From: Paraburkholderia sejongensis
Lineage (GTDB): Bacteria; Pseudomonadota; Gammaproteobacteria; Burkholderiales; Burkholderiaceae
Direction: 5' to 3'
Length of the DNA stretch: 64,000 nt
Assembly (NCBI RefSeq): GCF_020880815.1
Contig: NZ_JAJITD010000001.1
Coordinates: 496,001 to 560,000 of the forward strand
The position numbers and the translations under genes were made by a program. Shown one piece after another: positions 34,554 to 45,813 of this stretch. Positions within the stretch are counted from its first letter, which is position 1, and each line of letters opens with the position of its first letter. A model generated the notes under the pieces. The model made no database searches. It was not told where the DNA came from and saw only the letters and a program-made list of their open reading frames with translations.

Positions 34554-36176
34554 TCACCGTTTCAACGCCGCTCGCGCGCGCGCGATCAACGCCGACGTCG
34601 ACGAATCGTGCTTGTTCGCATCGACGCTCGCGGCGGTCAGATCGGCCTCGACCACCTTGCCGAGAATCTTGCCGAGCTCGACGCCCCACTGATCGAACGG
34701 ATTGATGTTCCATACCGACGCCTGCACCAGCACCTTGTGCTCGTACAGCGCGATCAATGCGCCGAGCGTACGCGCGGTCAATGCATCAAGCAGCAGCGTC
34801 GCGGTCGGCCGGTTGCCGGGGAACACGAGGTGCGGCGCGAGTTCTGGTTTGTCTGGGCCGGCCACTTTCTTCGCTTCTTCGAGCGTGCGGCCGAGCATCA
34901 GCGCCTCGCTTTGCGCGAAGCAGTTCGCCAGCAGCTTCGGATGATGGCTCGCGAGCGGATGTTCGGGCGTGAGCACCGCGATGAAATCGATCGGCACGAT
35001 CGTCGGACCTTGATGCAGCATCTGGAAAAACGCGTGCTGGCCGTTGGTGCCGGGCTCGCCCCAGGTGACCGCCGAGGTCGGGTAATCGACCATCGCGCCG
35101 TCGAGTCGGGCGGACTTGCCGTTGCTCTCCATTTCAAGCTGTTGCAGATACGACGGCAGGAAATGCAGCGCCTCCGAATACGGCGCAACCAGATAGCTCT
35201 GCGAGCCGAAGAAGTTGCGATACCAGATGCCGATCATGCCGAGCAGCACCGGCAGATTCTTTTCGAGCGGCGCGTCGCGGAAATGCTGGTCCATTGCATT
35301 CGCGCCGGCCAGCAGTTCCTCGAACTGTTGCGGGCCGACCGCGATCATGATCGACAGACCGACCGCCGACCACAACGAATAGCGGCCGCCGACCCAGTCC
35401 CACATTTCGAACACGTTCTCTTTCGCGATGCCGAACTTGACGACTTCGGCGGTGTTCGCCGACACGCCGACGAAGTGCTTCGCGAGCGCGCTTTCCGGGC
35501 AGCCCTTGCTGACGAACCAGTCGCGCAGCGAGCGCGCGTTGGTCATCGTCTCGAGCGTCGTGAATGTTTTCGACACGATGATCGCGAGCGTCTCTTCCGG
35601 ATCGATCTGCTGCATCACGTTGTACAGATCGGCGCCGTCGACGTTCGACACGAAATGCGTGGCGATATCCGGGGTGGCAAGATGATGCAGCGCGTGCACG
35701 ACCATCTTCGGACCGAGGTCCGAGCCGCCGATACCGATGTTCACCACATGGCGGATCCGCTTGCCGGTATAGCCGGTCCACGCGCCGCTGCGCACCTGTT
35801 CGGCGAATGCGGCCATCTTCTTGCGCTCGGCCTGCACTTCGGCGAAGAACGGTGCGTTCGGGTCGGTTGCGCGCAAGGCGGTGTGCAGCGCCGCGCGGCC
35901 TTCGGTCGGGTTCACCACGTCGCCCGCGAACATCGCGTCGCGGCGCTTTTCGACGCCGGCTTCGCGCGCGAGCTGCACAAGCAGTTGCAGGGTTTCGTCG
36001 GTGATGCGGTGCTTCGAGAAATCGGCTGCGAGACCGCCGCCGGCGAACGTGAAGCGTTCGGCGCGGGTGGGCGCGGGATCGTTCTCGGGGGCGAACCAGT
36101 CGCGCAGATGCGCATCGCGAATCTTGTCGTAATGCGTTTGCAGCGAGGACCAGGAGGGGAGCGAGTTCTGGGTCAT
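34554..36176 (-). CDS. pgi: Glucose-6-phosphate isomerase
   Basis: 540 aa. Interconverts glucose 6-phosphate and fructose 6-phosphate in the cytoplasm; in non-fermenting burkholderias it works mainly in gluconeogenesis and cycling through the Entner-Doudoroff route. Family signatures are [23 protein letters not shown], the SIS-fold ISKTFTT loop, [14 protein letters not shown] (catalytic Arg) and, at the C terminus, [12 protein letters not shown]. Length equals the bacterial norm. It has its own transcript; the 176-bp region upstream separates it from the NAD(P)HX repair gene. Confidence 0.98.
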   Translation of the reverse strand: MTQNSLPSWSSLQTHYDKIRDAHLRDWFAPENDPAPTRAERFTFAGGGLAADFSKHRITDETLQLLVQLAREAGVEKRRDAMFAGDVVNPTEGRAALHTALRATDPNAPFFAEVQAERKKMAAFAEQVRSGAWTGYTGKRIRHVVNIGIGGSDLGPKMVVHALHHLATPDIATHFVSNVDGADLYNVMQQIDPEETLAIIVSKTFTTLETMTNARSLRDWFVSKGCPESALAKHFVGVSANTAEVVKFGIAKENVFEMWDWVGGRYSLWSAVGLSIMIAVGPQQFEELLAGANAMDQHFRDAPLEKNLPVLLGMIGIWYRNFFGSQSYLVAPYSEALHFLPSYLQQLEMESNGKSARLDGAMVDYPTSAVTWGEPGTNGQHAFFQMLHQGPTIVPIDFIAVLTPEHPLASHHPKLLANCFAQSEALMLGRTLEEAKKVAGPDKPELAPHLVFPGNRPTATLLLDALTARTLGALIALYEHKVLVQASVWNINPFDQWGVELGKILGKVVEADLTAASVDANKHDSSTSALIARARAALKR

Positions 36177-36352
36177 AGCGTCCGTCTAACCAAGGGGCAC
36201 GAAGGAAGGCGCGCGCATCACGCGCGGCCGAGAATGATGCGATGCAGTCAGAGCGATGCTACGCGACCGGATTCGGCGATGGATTACTAACAATCGATCC
36301 GGCGCGCGGCGCAGACATTCAGTATAGCGGGGATGCGCGACAAGCCGCCCGG

Positions 36353-38035
36353 TTAAAGCGGATAGAACAGACGGTTCAGCAAGGTCCGCACCATCGGCGC
36401 GAGTTCGCCGGCCGTCAGCCCCGCGGGACCATGACCTTGCGCGGTCAGCGTGTCGGCGGCGAGGCCGTGCAGGTAGACGCCGGCGAGCGCCGCTTCGTAG
36501 CGCGGCAGATGCTGCGCGAGCAGCGCGCCGATGATGCCGCCGAGCACGTCGCCGGTGCCGCCCGTCGCGAGCGCGGCGTTGCCGGTCGGGTTCAGCGCGA
36601 GCCGGCCATCGGGCGCGGCGACGATCGTGCCGACGCCTTTGAGCACGACCACGCTGGCGAAGCGCGCGGCGAGCGCGCGCGCGGCGGCGAGGCGGTCGCG
36701 CTGCACGCTGTGCGCATCGCTGCCGAGCAGACGCGCCGCTTCGAGCGGATGCGGCGTCAGGATGCACGGATCGCCTTGCACGCCGCGCGCGGTCAATCCG
36801 GCGGCAAGCGCCGGGTCGTTCGCGAACAGGTTCAGCGCGTCCGCGTCGAACAGTTTCGGGACGTCGAGGGCCAGCACGTCGTGCAGCACCTTCGTCGCGC
36901 GTTCGCGCTGTCCCATCCCGCAGCCGATCGCGAGCCCGTCCATCCGGTCAAGCGGCAGCGTATCGACCGGGTGCAGCATCAGTTCGGGGTGCGGCGGATC
37001 GTACGGCGGTGCGCCTTCGCCGAGCAGCGCGACGTGGACTTTGCCGGCACCGCTGTAAAGCGCGGCGCGCGCCGCGAGGATCGGTGCGCCGCACATGCCG
37101 GTGTCGCCGCCGACCACCGCGAGACTGCCGAAGGTGCCCTTGTTGGTCGCGAAGTCGCGCGGCGGCATGAACGGGGCGAACAGTTCGGGCGCGTTCAGCT
37201 GGATCGCCGCGCGCGGGGTGTGCCGGGTGTTGCCGGCATTGCCGTTGGAGCTGCCGCTGGCGTCGCCGCCGGCTGAGGTGCCCGCACCGTTGCCGTTGCC
37301 ATTGACGCCCTTGCTCAGCCCGATCGGCGCGACCGTCACCTGACCGGACAGATCGCGCCCCTGCGCGGTAAACAGCCCCGGCTTCGCGCCGATGAACGTG
37401 ATCGTATGGGTCGCGTGGACCACCGCCGCGCCCGGGCCGCCGATCACCGCGCCGGTGTCGCTATCGAGCCCGCTCGGCACATCGAGCGCGAGCACCGCGC
37501 CCTGGCTCAAGCGGGCCTTCGTGCGTTGCGACAACTGCCGGGCCATGACCGCAAACACGCCGTCGAGCTCACGCGCGAGACCGATCCCGAACATCCCGTC
37601 GACGAGCCAGCCATAACCGTCGAGCGAGGCGGGCGGCGCCGCGTCGATCGGCACGCCCGCGGCGCGCGCGGCGTCGAGCGCCCAGCGCGCGTCGGCCGGT
37701 TTCACTTCGACCGGCATGCAGACTTCGACCGCGATGCCGGCCTTGTGCAATTGCGTCGCGACCACGAGCGCGTCGCCGCCGTTGTTGCCGGGGCCGGCGG
37801 CGAGCCACACGCGCTGCTGCGACTTGATCACCGACGTATCCGCGGCGATCCGTTCGAGCAGCCAGCGCGCGGCCGCGTGACCGGCCCGCGCCATCAGCGT
37901 GTGTTCGGGCAGCGCCGCGGCCGCTTGCGCTTCGGCGATCCGCAGATCGGTCAGCGTCAGTAGCGGCAGCGCGCGCGGGGTGGAGGGCGCGAGTGGATCG
38001 AGCAGGATCGGCAGCGAGTTGTCGGCGTCTGTCAT
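36353..38035 (-). CDS. nnrDE: Bifunctional NAD(P)H-hydrate epimerase / ADP-dependent dehydratase
   Basis: 560 aa. Repairs damaged NAD(P)HX: the N-terminal NnrE (YjeF_N) domain epimerises the hydrate and the C-terminal NnrD domain dehydrates the S-form using ADP. NnrE part: residues about 25-235 with AAGPGNNGGDALVVA. NnrD part: about 280-555 with VVGGDTGMCGAPILAARAALYSGAG, LTPHPLEAARLLG and the NPTGNAALATGGTGDVL phosphate loop. The two are joined by a Gly/Asn/Ser-rich linker (about residues 240-272, coding 37220-37320) much more repetitive than the rest. Start ATG at 38035. Confidence 0.95.
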   Translation of the reverse strand: MTDADNSLPILLDPLAPSTPRALPLLTLTDLRIAEAQAAAALPEHTLMARAGHAAARWLLERIAADTSVIKSQQRVWLAAGPGNNGGDALVVATQLHKAGIAVEVCMPVEVKPADARWALDAARAAGVPIDAAPPASLDGYGWLVDGMFGIGLARELDGVFAVMARQLSQRTKARLSQGAVLALDVPSGLDSDTGAVIGGPGAAVVHATHTITFIGAKPGLFTAQGRDLSGQVTVAPIGLSKGVNGNGNGAGTSAGGDASGSSNGNAGNTRHTPRAAIQLNAPELFAPFMPPRDFATNKGTFGSLAVVGGDTGMCGAPILAARAALYSGAGKVHVALLGEGAPPYDPPHPELMLHPVDTLPLDRMDGLAIGCGMGQRERATKVLHDVLALDVPKLFDADALNLFANDPALAAGLTARGVQGDPCILTPHPLEAARLLGSDAHSVQRDRLAAARALAARFASVVVLKGVGTIVAAPDGRLALNPTGNAALATGGTGDVLGGIIGALLAQHLPRYEAALAGVYLHGLAADTLTAQGHGPAGLTAGELAPMVRTLLNRLFYPL

Positions 38036-38150
38036 GGCGGAATCTGGCGAGGCGCCCGCGGCGACGCGGGCAGTCGGGTGAATCGCTATGGTAGTGCCGA
38101 TGGACGTGCGCTGCGTGGGTGTTTCGCTGCGCGCGCAGCGAGGCGGGGAT

Positions 38151-39446
38151 TTACCGGAAGCGTTCCGGCCGCAACGCGGCGAGCGTGTCGGACGGCAGCG
38201 CGGGCGTCTGCCCGGACACCAGTTCGGCGATCAGCTGGCCCGCGCCGCACGCGAGGCCCCAGCCCGCCGGCCCATGCGCGGCATTGACGAACAGGCGCGG
38301 GTGCAGCGCATTGCCGATCACCGGCAAGCCGTCCGGCGACAGCAGCTTCACACCTTCCCACGGCAGCGCGGCGGAAATCCGAGCGGCGCCCGGAATCCAG
38401 TCGTGGGTCGCCTGGCCGAGCAGCGCGAGCGCTTCGCGGGTCAGCGCGTCGCCGAGCGGCTTGTCGACCTGGCCGGCGCCTTGCAGCACCGCGCCGCCGG
38501 CGATCCGCAGCCGGTGATTCATCCGGCTGATGCCGATCCGCTTGACCGCATCGACGATCGCCACATGCGGCGCGAATTCCTCGTGTGCGATCGGCGCGAC
38601 CAGCGAATGCAGCCGCAGCGGATGCAACGGCAGTTGCAGCCCGGCGCGTTCGAGCAGCGCGAGGCTACCGTAGCCGGCGGCGACCACGACCGCATCGGCC
38701 TGGATCACGTCGACCTCGCGCGAGCGCGACCCGTTTTCGCGCGACGCCAGTTCGACCGCCGCGCGCTGGCTGTCGAGACGGATCGAAGTCGCTTCGCGAC
38801 CCGCCATGAACTGCACGTCGCCCTGGTTATCGAGCACCTGCTTGATGAGCTTGGTAAAGAGCGGGCAGTTGGCGGTGCGCTCGTGCTCGAACAGCACGCC
38901 GCCGGCGAATTCCGGCCCGGTCGGCACCGCATGCTCGAAGGCCGCGCACTCGGCCGGGCTCAGCACGTGATGCGGCACTTCGAACTGGCGCAGCAGATCG
39001 AGCGCGCTCGCGCTCTGTTCCCACTCCTGCGCGGCGCGCACCAGATACAGAATGCCGCTCGCCTGTTCGAATTCGAGGCCGAAGCGGCTCTCGACGTCGG
39101 CCATCGCTTCGCGCGACGCTTCGATCAGCGGCCGCAACAGCGTGTATTGACGGGCGAACGCGGCCGGCTCCTGCCACTCGGCCAGCTGCTTGACGAACTG
39201 CCGCGCGGCGCCGTTGAAACCGGCCTTGTTGATTACCCCGTTTTTCGCGTTGTGGCGGCTCGCCATGAAGGTCGGGCCGAACCAGACGTCGAGCGGCGTC
39301 GGCAGCACGTTGCCGCCCTGGCCGTAAGTGGCGCCTTGCGCGACGGTCGCGTGACGCTCGACCACGCAGACCCGGTGGCCGGCCGCGCGCAACTGGTAGG
39401 CGGTGGCGACGCCCGCTATCCCGCCGCCGATGACGATGACATCCAT
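38151..39446 (-). CDS. DadA-like FAD-dependent D-amino-acid dehydrogenase
   Basis: 431 aa from the ATG at 39446, where the fold begins; the frame stays open to 39692. The dinucleotide-binding motif VIVIGGGIAGVATAYQL starts at residue 3. The second FAD contact region is near the C terminus (SPDGLPVIGNALHPRLFVNAAHGPAGWGLACGAGQLIAELVSG). Length matches DadA, which oxidises D-amino acids and passes electrons to the respiratory chain. No alanine racemase gene is next to it, so the exact substrate is open. Divergent from purL. Confidence 0.82.
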   Translation of the reverse strand: MDVIVIGGGIAGVATAYQLRAAGHRVCVVERHATVAQGATYGQGGNVLPTPLDVWFGPTFMASRHNAKNGVINKAGFNGAARQFVKQLAEWQEPAAFARQYTLLRPLIEASREAMADVESRFGLEFEQASGILYLVRAAQEWEQSASALDLLRQFEVPHHVLSPAECAAFEHAVPTGPEFAGGVLFEHERTANCPLFTKLIKQVLDNQGDVQFMAGREATSIRLDSQRAAVELASRENGSRSREVDVIQADAVVVAAGYGSLALLERAGLQLPLHPLRLHSLVAPIAHEEFAPHVAIVDAVKRIGISRMNHRLRIAGGAVLQGAGQVDKPLGDALTREALALLGQATHDWIPGAARISAALPWEGVKLLSPDGLPVIGNALHPRLFVNAAHGPAGWGLACGAGQLIAELVSGQTPALPSDTLAALRPERFR

Positions 39447-39763
39447 TGCTCTGATTCGATGTGCCGGCGGGCGGCTCGCGCGCGCACCCGCTGGTTGTGA
39501 CATGCGGCGCGCCGCGTTGCGTGAGCTTTTTCGCGCGCGCCGATCTGGTGAAAACGCCGAATGATAGCAGTCAAACCGCCCGCCCGGCGACGCGGCGGGC
39601 AGCGCCGGGCAAGCGTGCCGGCGCACCGAAAAGCCCCGGCCGACGCACCGCGAGGCCCGTTGGAAGCGCGTTCCCGGGGTATAATCCCGCACTTCCTTTC
39701 CGCCTCACGTCGCCTGCATGCGCGACTCCCCGGCATCATTGAGCGACGCAACGTCCAAGTCCC
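39447..39763. promoter_or_regulatory. Divergent spacer between the DadA-like gene and purL
   Basis: 317 bp without a gene. A perfect TATAAT lies at 39680-39685, about 80 bp before purL, in the context GGGGTATAATCCC. The region 17 bp upstream has no good -35 (TTGGAA at 39660 is too close at 14 bp). I see no purine-responsive (PurR-like) operator and no riboswitch. Confidence 0.5.
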
Positions 39764-42700
39764 ATGGCCCACTTCTCGTGTTTCCCCGGCGCTTCGGCCC
39801 TTTCCGATTTCCGTCAAACCCGTCTGCTCGAAACGCTCACGCGTATCGATCCGAATATCACCGGCGTGCGCGGCCAATACCTGCACTTCGTCAACGCGCA
39901 AACGCCGCTGTCCGCTGAAGACAGTGCGAAGGTCGCGGCGCTGATGCATTACGGCGATCCGTTCGAAGAGGGCAAGGAACGCGGCGCGGCCGAAACCTTC
40001 CTCGTGGTGCCGCGCTTCGGCACGGTGTCGCCGTGGGCCAGCAAGGCTACCGACATCGCGCATCTGTGCGGTCTGACCCAGGTGCGCCGGATCGAGCGCG
40101 GCGTCGAGTACACGGTGGTGCTGAAAAGCGGCCTGCTCGGCGGCAAGAAGACGCTGTCCGACGAAGCGCGCGCGGCGGTCGCCGCGGCGCTGCACGACCG
40201 CATGACCGAAAGCGTCGCGCCGTCGCGCGACCAGGCGATGCATCTGTTCGACGAACTGCCGGCCAAGCCGCTGCAAACCGTCGATGTGCTGGCGAGCGGC
40301 CGCGGCGCGCTCGAAGCCGCGAACACGGAACTGGGCCTCGCGCTCGCCGACGACGAAATCGACTACCTGGTCGACGCGTTCACGAAGCTTGGCCGCAACC
40401 CGACCGACGTCGAACTGATGATGTTCGCGCAGGCCAACAGCGAGCACTGCCGCCACAAGATTTTCAACGCGGACTGGACCATCGACGGCGAGAAGCAGGA
40501 CTTGTCGCTGTTCAACATGATCCGCAATACCGAGAAGCTCAATCCGCAGGGCACGATCGTCGCGTATTCGGACAACTCGGCGATCATGGTCGGCGCAATG
40601 GCCGAGCGCTGGTTCCCGCGCACGCCGGAGCAGGGTGACGCGAACCCGTTGCCCCAACACTACCAGCGCCGCGTGGAACTCACGCACACGCTGATGAAGG
40701 TAGAAACCCACAACCACCCGACCGCGATCTCGCCGTTCCCGGGCGCCGCGACCGGCGCCGGCGGCGAAATCCGCGACGAAGGCGCGACCGGCCGCGGCGC
40801 GCGTCCGAAGGCGGGTCTGGCCGGCTTCACGGTGTCGAACCTCGAACTGCCGGGTGGGGTGGAAAGCTGGGAGAACGCGCGCGACACCGCGCAGCCGCTC
40901 GCCCAGCGCAATCCTGCCGACCAGCACGAAGCATATGGCCGCCCGGACCGCATCGCGTCGCCGCTGCAAATCATGATCGACGGCCCGCTCGGCGGCGCCG
41001 CGTTCAACAACGAATTCGGCCGCCCGAACCTCGGCGGCTACTTCCGCGCGTATGAGCAGAATGTCGGCGGCGTCGTGCGCGGCTATCACAAGCCGATCAT
41101 GATCGCGGGCGGCATCGGCAACATCTCCGACCAGCACACGCACAAGCACGATCTGCCGGAAGGCTCGCTGCTGATCCAGATCGGCGGCCCGGGCATGCGC
41201 ATCGGGATGGGCGGCGGCGCCGCGAGTTCGATGGCGACCGGCACCAACACTGCCGAACTCGACTTCGACTCGGTGCAGCGCGGCAACCCGGAAATCGAGC
41301 GGCGCGCGCAGGAAGTGATCAACGCATGCTGGCAGCTCGGCGACAAGAATCCGATTCTAAGCATCCACGACGTCGGCGCGGGCGGTCTGTCGAACGCGTT
41401 CCCGGAAGTGGTCGACGGCGCCGGCAAGGGCGCGGTGTTCGAGCTGCGCAAGATCCAGCTCGAGGAAAGCGGGCTTTCGCCGCGCGAAATCTGGTCGAAC
41501 GAAGCGCAGGAGCGCTATGTGCTGGCGATCGCGCCGGCCGATCTGCCGGCTTTCGAAGCGATGTGCAAGCGCGAGCGCTGCCCGTTCGCGGTGATCGGCA
41601 CGGCCACCGCCGAGCGTCAGCTCAAGCTGATCGACGCCGAGACGCCGGAAAGCGCGCATCAACCGGTCGACATGCCGATGGAAGTGCTGCTCGGCAAGCC
41701 GCCGCGCATGCATCGCGACGTCAAGCGGGTCGAGCGCAAGTTCGAACCGGTCGACGTGACCGGCCTCGCGCTGGCCGAGGTCGCGCAGAGCGTGCTGCGC
41801 CACCCGACGGTCGCGAGCAAGTCGTTCCTGATCACGATCGGCGACCGCTCGGTCGGCGGCACGACCGCGCGCGACCAGATGGTCGGTCCGTGGCAGGTGC
41901 CGGTGGCCGACGTCGCGATCACCACGCTCGACTACGCGGGCTTTGCCGGCGAAGCGATGACGATGTCCGAGCGCACGCCGCTCGCGGTCATCGACGCGCC
42001 GGCCTCCGGCCGCATGGCGGTCGGCGAGGCGATCACCAACATCGCGGCGGCGCCGATCGCGTCGCTCGATAAACTCAAGCTGTCGGCGAACTGGATGGCC
42101 GCGTGCGGCGCGCCGGGCGAAGACGCGGCGCTGTACGACACGGTCAAGGCAATCGGCATGGAACTGTGCCCGGCGCTCGGGATCGGCATTCCGGTCGGCA
42201 AGGATTCGCTGTCGATGCGCACCCGCTGGGAAGATCGTGGCGTTGCGAAGGAAGTGGTCGCGCCGGTGTCGCTGATCATCTCGGCGTTCGCGCCGGTCGA
42301 AGACGTGCGCAAACATCTGACGCCGCAACTGCGCCGGATCGGCGAAGTCGGCGAAACGGTGCTGATCGCGATCGACCTCGGTCGCGGCAAGCATCGCCTC
42401 GGCGGCAGTATCCTCGCGCAGGTTACCCAGCAGGTCGGCGACACGGTGCCGGACGTCGACGATCCGCAAGACCTGAAGCGCTTCTTCAACGCGATCCAGG
42501 CGCTCAACCAGAATGGCAAGCTGCTCGCGTACCACGACCGCTCGGACGGCGGCCTGTGGGCGACGGTGTGCGAAATGGCGTTCGCGGGTCACGCGGGCGT
42601 GTCGCTGAACGTCGACATGCTGGTGCTCGACGCGAACCACGAATCCGATTTCGGCGACGCGAAGGACTGGGCGAAGCAGACCAGCGGCCGTCGCGACGAC

Positions 42701-43846
42701 CGCACGCTGCGCGCGCTCTTTAACGAAGAGCTCGGCGCAGTCGTGCAGGTGCGCGCGGCCGATCGCGACGCCGTGCTCGGCGCGCTGCGCGAACAAGGTC
42801 TGTCGGCGTGCTCGCACGTGATCGGCAAGGTCAACGAGCGCGACGTGATCGAAATCTATCGCGATGCGAAGAAGATCTACGAAGCACCGCGTGCCGAGCT
42901 GCATCGCACGTGGAGCGAGGTGAGCTGGCGGATCGCGCGTCTGCGCGACAACCCGGCTTGCGCCGATGCCGAATACGACGGTCTGCTCGACGCGGCCGAT
43001 CCGGGCATCACGCCGGTGCTGAGCTTCGATCCGGCGCAAGACGTCGCCGCGCCGTTCATCGGCAAGGGCGCGCGTCCGCGCGTCGCGATCCTGCGCGAGC
43101 AGGGCGTGAACTCGCACCTCGAAACCGCTTATGCGTTCTACCGCGCGGGCTTCGATGCGCACGACGTGCACATGAGCGACCTGCTGGCGGGGCGTGCAAA
43201 CCTGGCGGACTTCGCCGGCGCGGTCGCGTGCGGCGGCTTCTCGTACGGCGATACGCTGGGCGCCGGCGAAGGCTGGGCGAAGACGATTCGCTTCAACGCG
43301 CAACTGGCCGACATGTTCGCAGCGTTCTTCGGCCGCGCCGACACGTTCGCGCTCGGCATCTGCAACGGCTGCCAGATGATGAGCAGCCTCGCGTCGATGA
43401 TCCCGGGCGCCGAAGCATGGCCGAAGTTCACCCGCAACAAGTCGGAGAAATTCGAAGCGCGCTTCTCGCTGGTCGAAGTGCAGAGCTCGCCGTCGATCTT
43501 CTTCGCCGGCATGGAAGGCTCACGCATTCCGGTCGCGGTCGCGCACGGCGAAGGTTTCGCGGACTTTTCTCAGCAGGGCGATGCGGCGAAGGTTGCGGTG
43601 GCGATGCGTTACGTCGATCACCGCGGTCAGGCGACCGAGCAGTATCCGTTCAACCCGAACGGCTCGCCGGACGGCATCACGTCGGTCACCACGGCCGACG
43701 GCCGCTTCACGGTGCTGATGCCGCACACCGAGCGGGTCCATCGCGCGGTGCAGATGAGCTGGCATCCGGAAGGCTGGGGCGAGGGCGCAACGGACGCGAG
43801 CCCGTGGCAGCGCGTGTTCCAGAACGCACGCCGCTGGCTCGGTTGA
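39764..43846 (+). CDS. purL: Phosphoribosylformylglycinamidine synthase, single-chain
   Basis: 1360 aa. Fourth step of purine synthesis: converts FGAR to FGAM using glutamine and ATP. This is the large proteobacterial form. N-terminal PurS-like domain (1-about 145), linker, two AIR-synthetase-type halves ([78 protein letters not shown]) and a C-terminal class I glutaminase (about 1100-1360) with nucleophile Cys in [11 protein letters not shown] and His/Glu in SWHPEGWGE. Monocistronic, ending before a bidirectional terminator. Confidence 0.98.
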   Translation: MAHFSCFPGASALSDFRQTRLLETLTRIDPNITGVRGQYLHFVNAQTPLSAEDSAKVAALMHYGDPFEEGKERGAAETFLVVPRFGTVSPWASKATDIAHLCGLTQVRRIERGVEYTVVLKSGLLGGKKTLSDEARAAVAAALHDRMTESVAPSRDQAMHLFDELPAKPLQTVDVLASGRGALEAANTELGLALADDEIDYLVDAFTKLGRNPTDVELMMFAQANSEHCRHKIFNADWTIDGEKQDLSLFNMIRNTEKLNPQGTIVAYSDNSAIMVGAMAERWFPRTPEQGDANPLPQHYQRRVELTHTLMKVETHNHPTAISPFPGAATGAGGEIRDEGATGRGARPKAGLAGFTVSNLELPGGVESWENARDTAQPLAQRNPADQHEAYGRPDRIASPLQIMIDGPLGGAAFNNEFGRPNLGGYFRAYEQNVGGVVRGYHKPIMIAGGIGNISDQHTHKHDLPEGSLLIQIGGPGMRIGMGGGAASSMATGTNTAELDFDSVQRGNPEIERRAQEVINACWQLGDKNPILSIHDVGAGGLSNAFPEVVDGAGKGAVFELRKIQLEESGLSPREIWSNEAQERYVLAIAPADLPAFEAMCKRERCPFAVIGTATAERQLKLIDAETPESAHQPVDMPMEVLLGKPPRMHRDVKRVERKFEPVDVTGLALAEVAQSVLRHPTVASKSFLITIGDRSVGGTTARDQMVGPWQVPVADVAITTLDYAGFAGEAMTMSERTPLAVIDAPASGRMAVGEAITNIAAAPIASLDKLKLSANWMAACGAPGEDAALYDTVKAIGMELCPALGIGIPVGKDSLSMRTRWEDRGVAKEVVAPVSLIISAFAPVEDVRKHLTPQLRRIGEVGETVLIAIDLGRGKHRLGGSILAQVTQQVGDTVPDVDDPQDLKRFFNAIQALNQNGKLLAYHDRSDGGLWATVCEMAFAGHAGVSLNVDMLVLDANHESDFGDAKDWAKQTSGRRDDRTLRALFNEELGAVVQVRAADRDAVLGALREQGLSACSHVIGKVNERDVIEIYRDAKKIYEAPRAELHRTWSEVSWRIARLRDNPACADAEYDGLLDAADPGITPVLSFDPAQDVAAPFIGKGARPRVAILREQGVNSHLETAYAFYRAGFDAHDVHMSDLLAGRANLADFAGAVACGGFSYGDTLGAGEGWAKTIRFNAQLADMFAAFFGRADTFALGICNGCQMMSSLASMIPGAEAWPKFTRNKSEKFEARFSLVEVQSSPSIFFAGMEGSRIPVAVAHGEGFADFSQQGDAAKVAVAMRYVDHRGQATEQYPFNPNGSPDGITSVTTADGRFTVLMPHTERVHRAVQMSWHPEGWGEGATDASPWQRVFQNARRWLG

Positions 43847-43937
43847 TCGCGTAGGGAGTTGCCGCTCGAGCGGCGGTGACTCCCGGCTGAACCTCCGCGG
43901 ACCTCGGCTGAATTTCAGCGGGGCGATGCAGCAAATA

Positions 43938-43965
43938 AAAAAAGCCGCCCGAGGGCGGCTTTTTC
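43938..43965. terminator. Bidirectional terminator between purL and the parvulin gene
   Basis: AAAAAGCCGCCC-GA-GGGCGGCTTTTT: near-perfect symmetric hairpin with A and T tracts either side, between convergent genes. Confidence 0.93.
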
Positions 43966-43984
43966 ACATCCGGAGTTCGCAGAC

Positions 43985-44764
43985 TTACTGAATCTTCGCG
44001 TTCTTGCGCAGATTCTCTTCGAACGCCTGCAGCTTTTCCTGCTGGATCTGCTGGACGATCTGCGCGCGCACCTGCTCGAGCGGCGGCGGCGTGACCGCGC
44101 GGATGTCGTCGACGCGGATGATGTGCCAGCCGAACTGCGTATGCACCGGCGTGTCGGTCATCTGGCCTTTCTGCAGATGCGTGGCCGCTTCCGCGAACTC
44201 GGGCACATAGGCCTTCGGGTCCGACCAGTCGAGGTCGCCGCCGTTCTTGCCCGATCCCGGATCCTTCGAATACTGCTTGGCCAGCTCTTCGAAGCTTGCG
44301 CCGCCCTTGATCTTCGCGATCAGGTCTTTAGCCTGCTGCTCGTTGTCGACGAGGATGTGGTGCAGATGGAATTCCTTGCCGCCGGCGTCCTTGACGAGCG
44401 CGTTGTAGCGCGCGGTGACTTCCGCGTCGGTCGGCTGGTTGTTCTTCACGAAGTCTTCGATCAGCGCGCGCAGCACCACCGTCTGCTGGGCCACCGCGAT
44501 TTGCGCTTTGATGTCCGGACGATTCGGCAGGCCGCGGCGCAGCGCTTCCTGCATCAGGATCTCGCGATTCACGAGTTCTTCGCGCACAGCCATCTGCAAC
44601 TGCGGCGTGTTCTGCTGGCCTTGATGAACCAGTTGTTCGATCAGCGCGTCGGCGCGCGATTTCGGAATCGGCGTGCCGTTCACGACGGCGATGTTCTGTG
44701 CGAATGCAGGTGCGGCCGCGAATGCAGCCAGCAATACCCAGAGGCGGGTTTTCTTCAAGGTCAT
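43985..44764 (-). CDS. Periplasmic parvulin-type peptidyl-prolyl isomerase
   Basis: 259 aa from the ATG at 44764, which has AGGAA seven bases upstream. A signal peptide (MTLKKTRLWVLLAAFAAAPAFAQ) directs export. A SurA/PrsA-like N-terminal helical domain (about 25-125) precedes a parvulin domain (about 130-225) with EFHLHHILVDNEQQAKDLIAK, GGDLDWSDPKAYVPEFAEA and TQFGWHIIRVDDIR. It is a foldase for exported proteins, in a family shared with PpiD but not membrane-anchored. Last gene of the run yciB-bolA-ppiC, with a 10-bp gap after bolA. Confidence 0.92.
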   Translation of the reverse strand: MTLKKTRLWVLLAAFAAAPAFAQNIAVVNGTPIPKSRADALIEQLVHQGQQNTPQLQMAVREELVNREILMQEALRRGLPNRPDIKAQIAVAQQTVVLRALIEDFVKNNQPTDAEVTARYNALVKDAGGKEFHLHHILVDNEQQAKDLIAKIKGGASFEELAKQYSKDPGSGKNGGDLDWSDPKAYVPEFAEAATHLQKGQMTDTPVHTQFGWHIIRVDDIRAVTPPPLEQVRAQIVQQIQQEKLQAFEENLRKNAKIQ

Positions 44765-44774
44765 CGAAAAGTTC

Positions 44775-45086
44775 CTAGCGGGGCAACAAAGCAAATTCTT
44801 CGGGCGTATACGCCGTGATGGCAAGGGCATGAATGCCGCGCTGCATGGCATCGGCCAGCGCATCATACACCATGCGATGCCGCGCCACGCGGGGCTTACC
44901 GGCAAAAGCTACCGCCACGATCGTGACGCTGAAATGACCGCCGGCGGCCGCGCCGGCATGGCCGGCGTGCTGCGCGCTGTCGTCGCTGATGCGGATCGAC
45001 TCGACCGGCGCGAGCGCGGCGGTCAGGCGCGCTTCGATCAGCGCCGCGCGCTCGGCGGTGCTCGCGTGCATGAACAGGTCGCTCAT
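44775..45086 (-). CDS. bolA: BolA family protein
   Basis: 103 aa, the usual BolA size. Contains the class II KH-like fold with HFSVTIVAVAFAGKPRVARHRMVYDALADAM and the C-terminal HALAITAYTPEEF. BolA proteins work with monothiol glutaredoxins in iron-sulfur trafficking and affect cell shape. Residues 40-50 are a Gly/Ala/His insert. It is one base away from the stop codon of yciB and 10 bp from the parvulin gene, so the three are one operon. Confidence 0.94.
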   Translation of the reverse strand: MSDLFMHASTAERAALIEARLTAALAPVESIRISDDSAQHAGHAGAAAGGHFSVTIVAVAFAGKPRVARHRMVYDALADAMQRGIHALAITAYTPEEFALLPR

Positions 45087-45087
45087 C

Positions 45088-45618
45088 TCATTCTTCCTTC
45101 ATGTACTTCGACAGCCACAGACTCTGTCCGACGATGAACACCAGCAGACAGCCGGTGGCGCCGAACAGCTTGAAATTGACCCATTGATCGGTCGTGTAGT
45201 GATACGCGACGAACAGGTTGAGCAGGCCGAGCAGGACGAAAAAGATCGCCCAGATGATGTTCAGCTTGCCCCAGATCGCGTGCGGCAGCGTGATCTGCTT
45301 GCCCATCATCGCTTCGATCAGGTTCTTGTTGAAACCGAGCTGCGACACCAGCAGCGCGACCGAGAACGCCCAGTACAGCACGGTCGGCTTCCACTTGATG
45401 AAGGTGTCGTTGTGCAGCACGAGCGTCGCGCCGCCGAACACGGTGACGACGCCGAGGCTGACCCACAGCATCGGGTCGACCTTGCGGTGGCGGAACGCCA
45501 CCCACGCGATCTGCACCAGCGTGGCGACGATCGCCACTGCCGTCGCCGTGAAAATGCCCCAGATCTTGAAAGCGACGAAGAACAGGATGATCGGAAACAG
45601 ATCGAACAGAAATTTCAT
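45088..45618 (-). CDS. yciB: Septation protein A / inner-membrane protein YciB
   Basis: 176 aa from the ATG at 45618. An integral inner-membrane protein with about five hydrophobic helices, including [23 protein letters not shown] at the start, which is the family signature. Conserved middle [11 protein letters not shown] and C-terminal [20 protein letters not shown]. Implicated in septation and cell-envelope synthesis in E. coli and Shigella (IspA/IspZ). First gene of the yciB-bolA-ppiC operon. Confidence 0.95.
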   Translation of the reverse strand: MKFLFDLFPIILFFVAFKIWGIFTATAVAIVATLVQIAWVAFRHRKVDPMLWVSLGVVTVFGGATLVLHNDTFIKWKPTVLYWAFSVALLVSQLGFNKNLIEAMMGKQITLPHAIWGKLNIIWAIFFVLLGLLNLFVAYHYTTDQWVNFKLFGATGCLLVFIVGQSLWLSKYMKEE

Positions 45619-45707
45619 TAGCTGGTCGGGAGGTCGGAGAGTGAATCGAGCCGTGGAGGGCGGGTTAGCGGGCGCGGCGCGCGAAGTTGGCGGGCGCTCT
45701 CGCGCGC

Positions 45708-45758
45708 AAAAAAAGCCGCGGCACCCAGTAGGCGGTGGCGGCACGCGGTGGCCGCGGC
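45708..45758 (-). terminator. Candidate terminator after msrB
   Basis: Two copies of the palindrome GCCGCGGC (45715-45722 and 45751-45758) can pair across 28 nt, and on the minus strand are followed by seven T. It lies about 55 bp past the msrB stop and ahead of yciB. Confidence 0.55.
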
Positions 45759-45813
45759 GCGTGCCCGCGCCGCTGGGCATTCGTCCACGGCCCGTTGTGG
45801 CTCAGTTCGCGCG

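Noticed and set aside
41357..43303. 648-codon open frame antisense to purL
   Set aside because: No homology-like features; purL is complete in the other direction.
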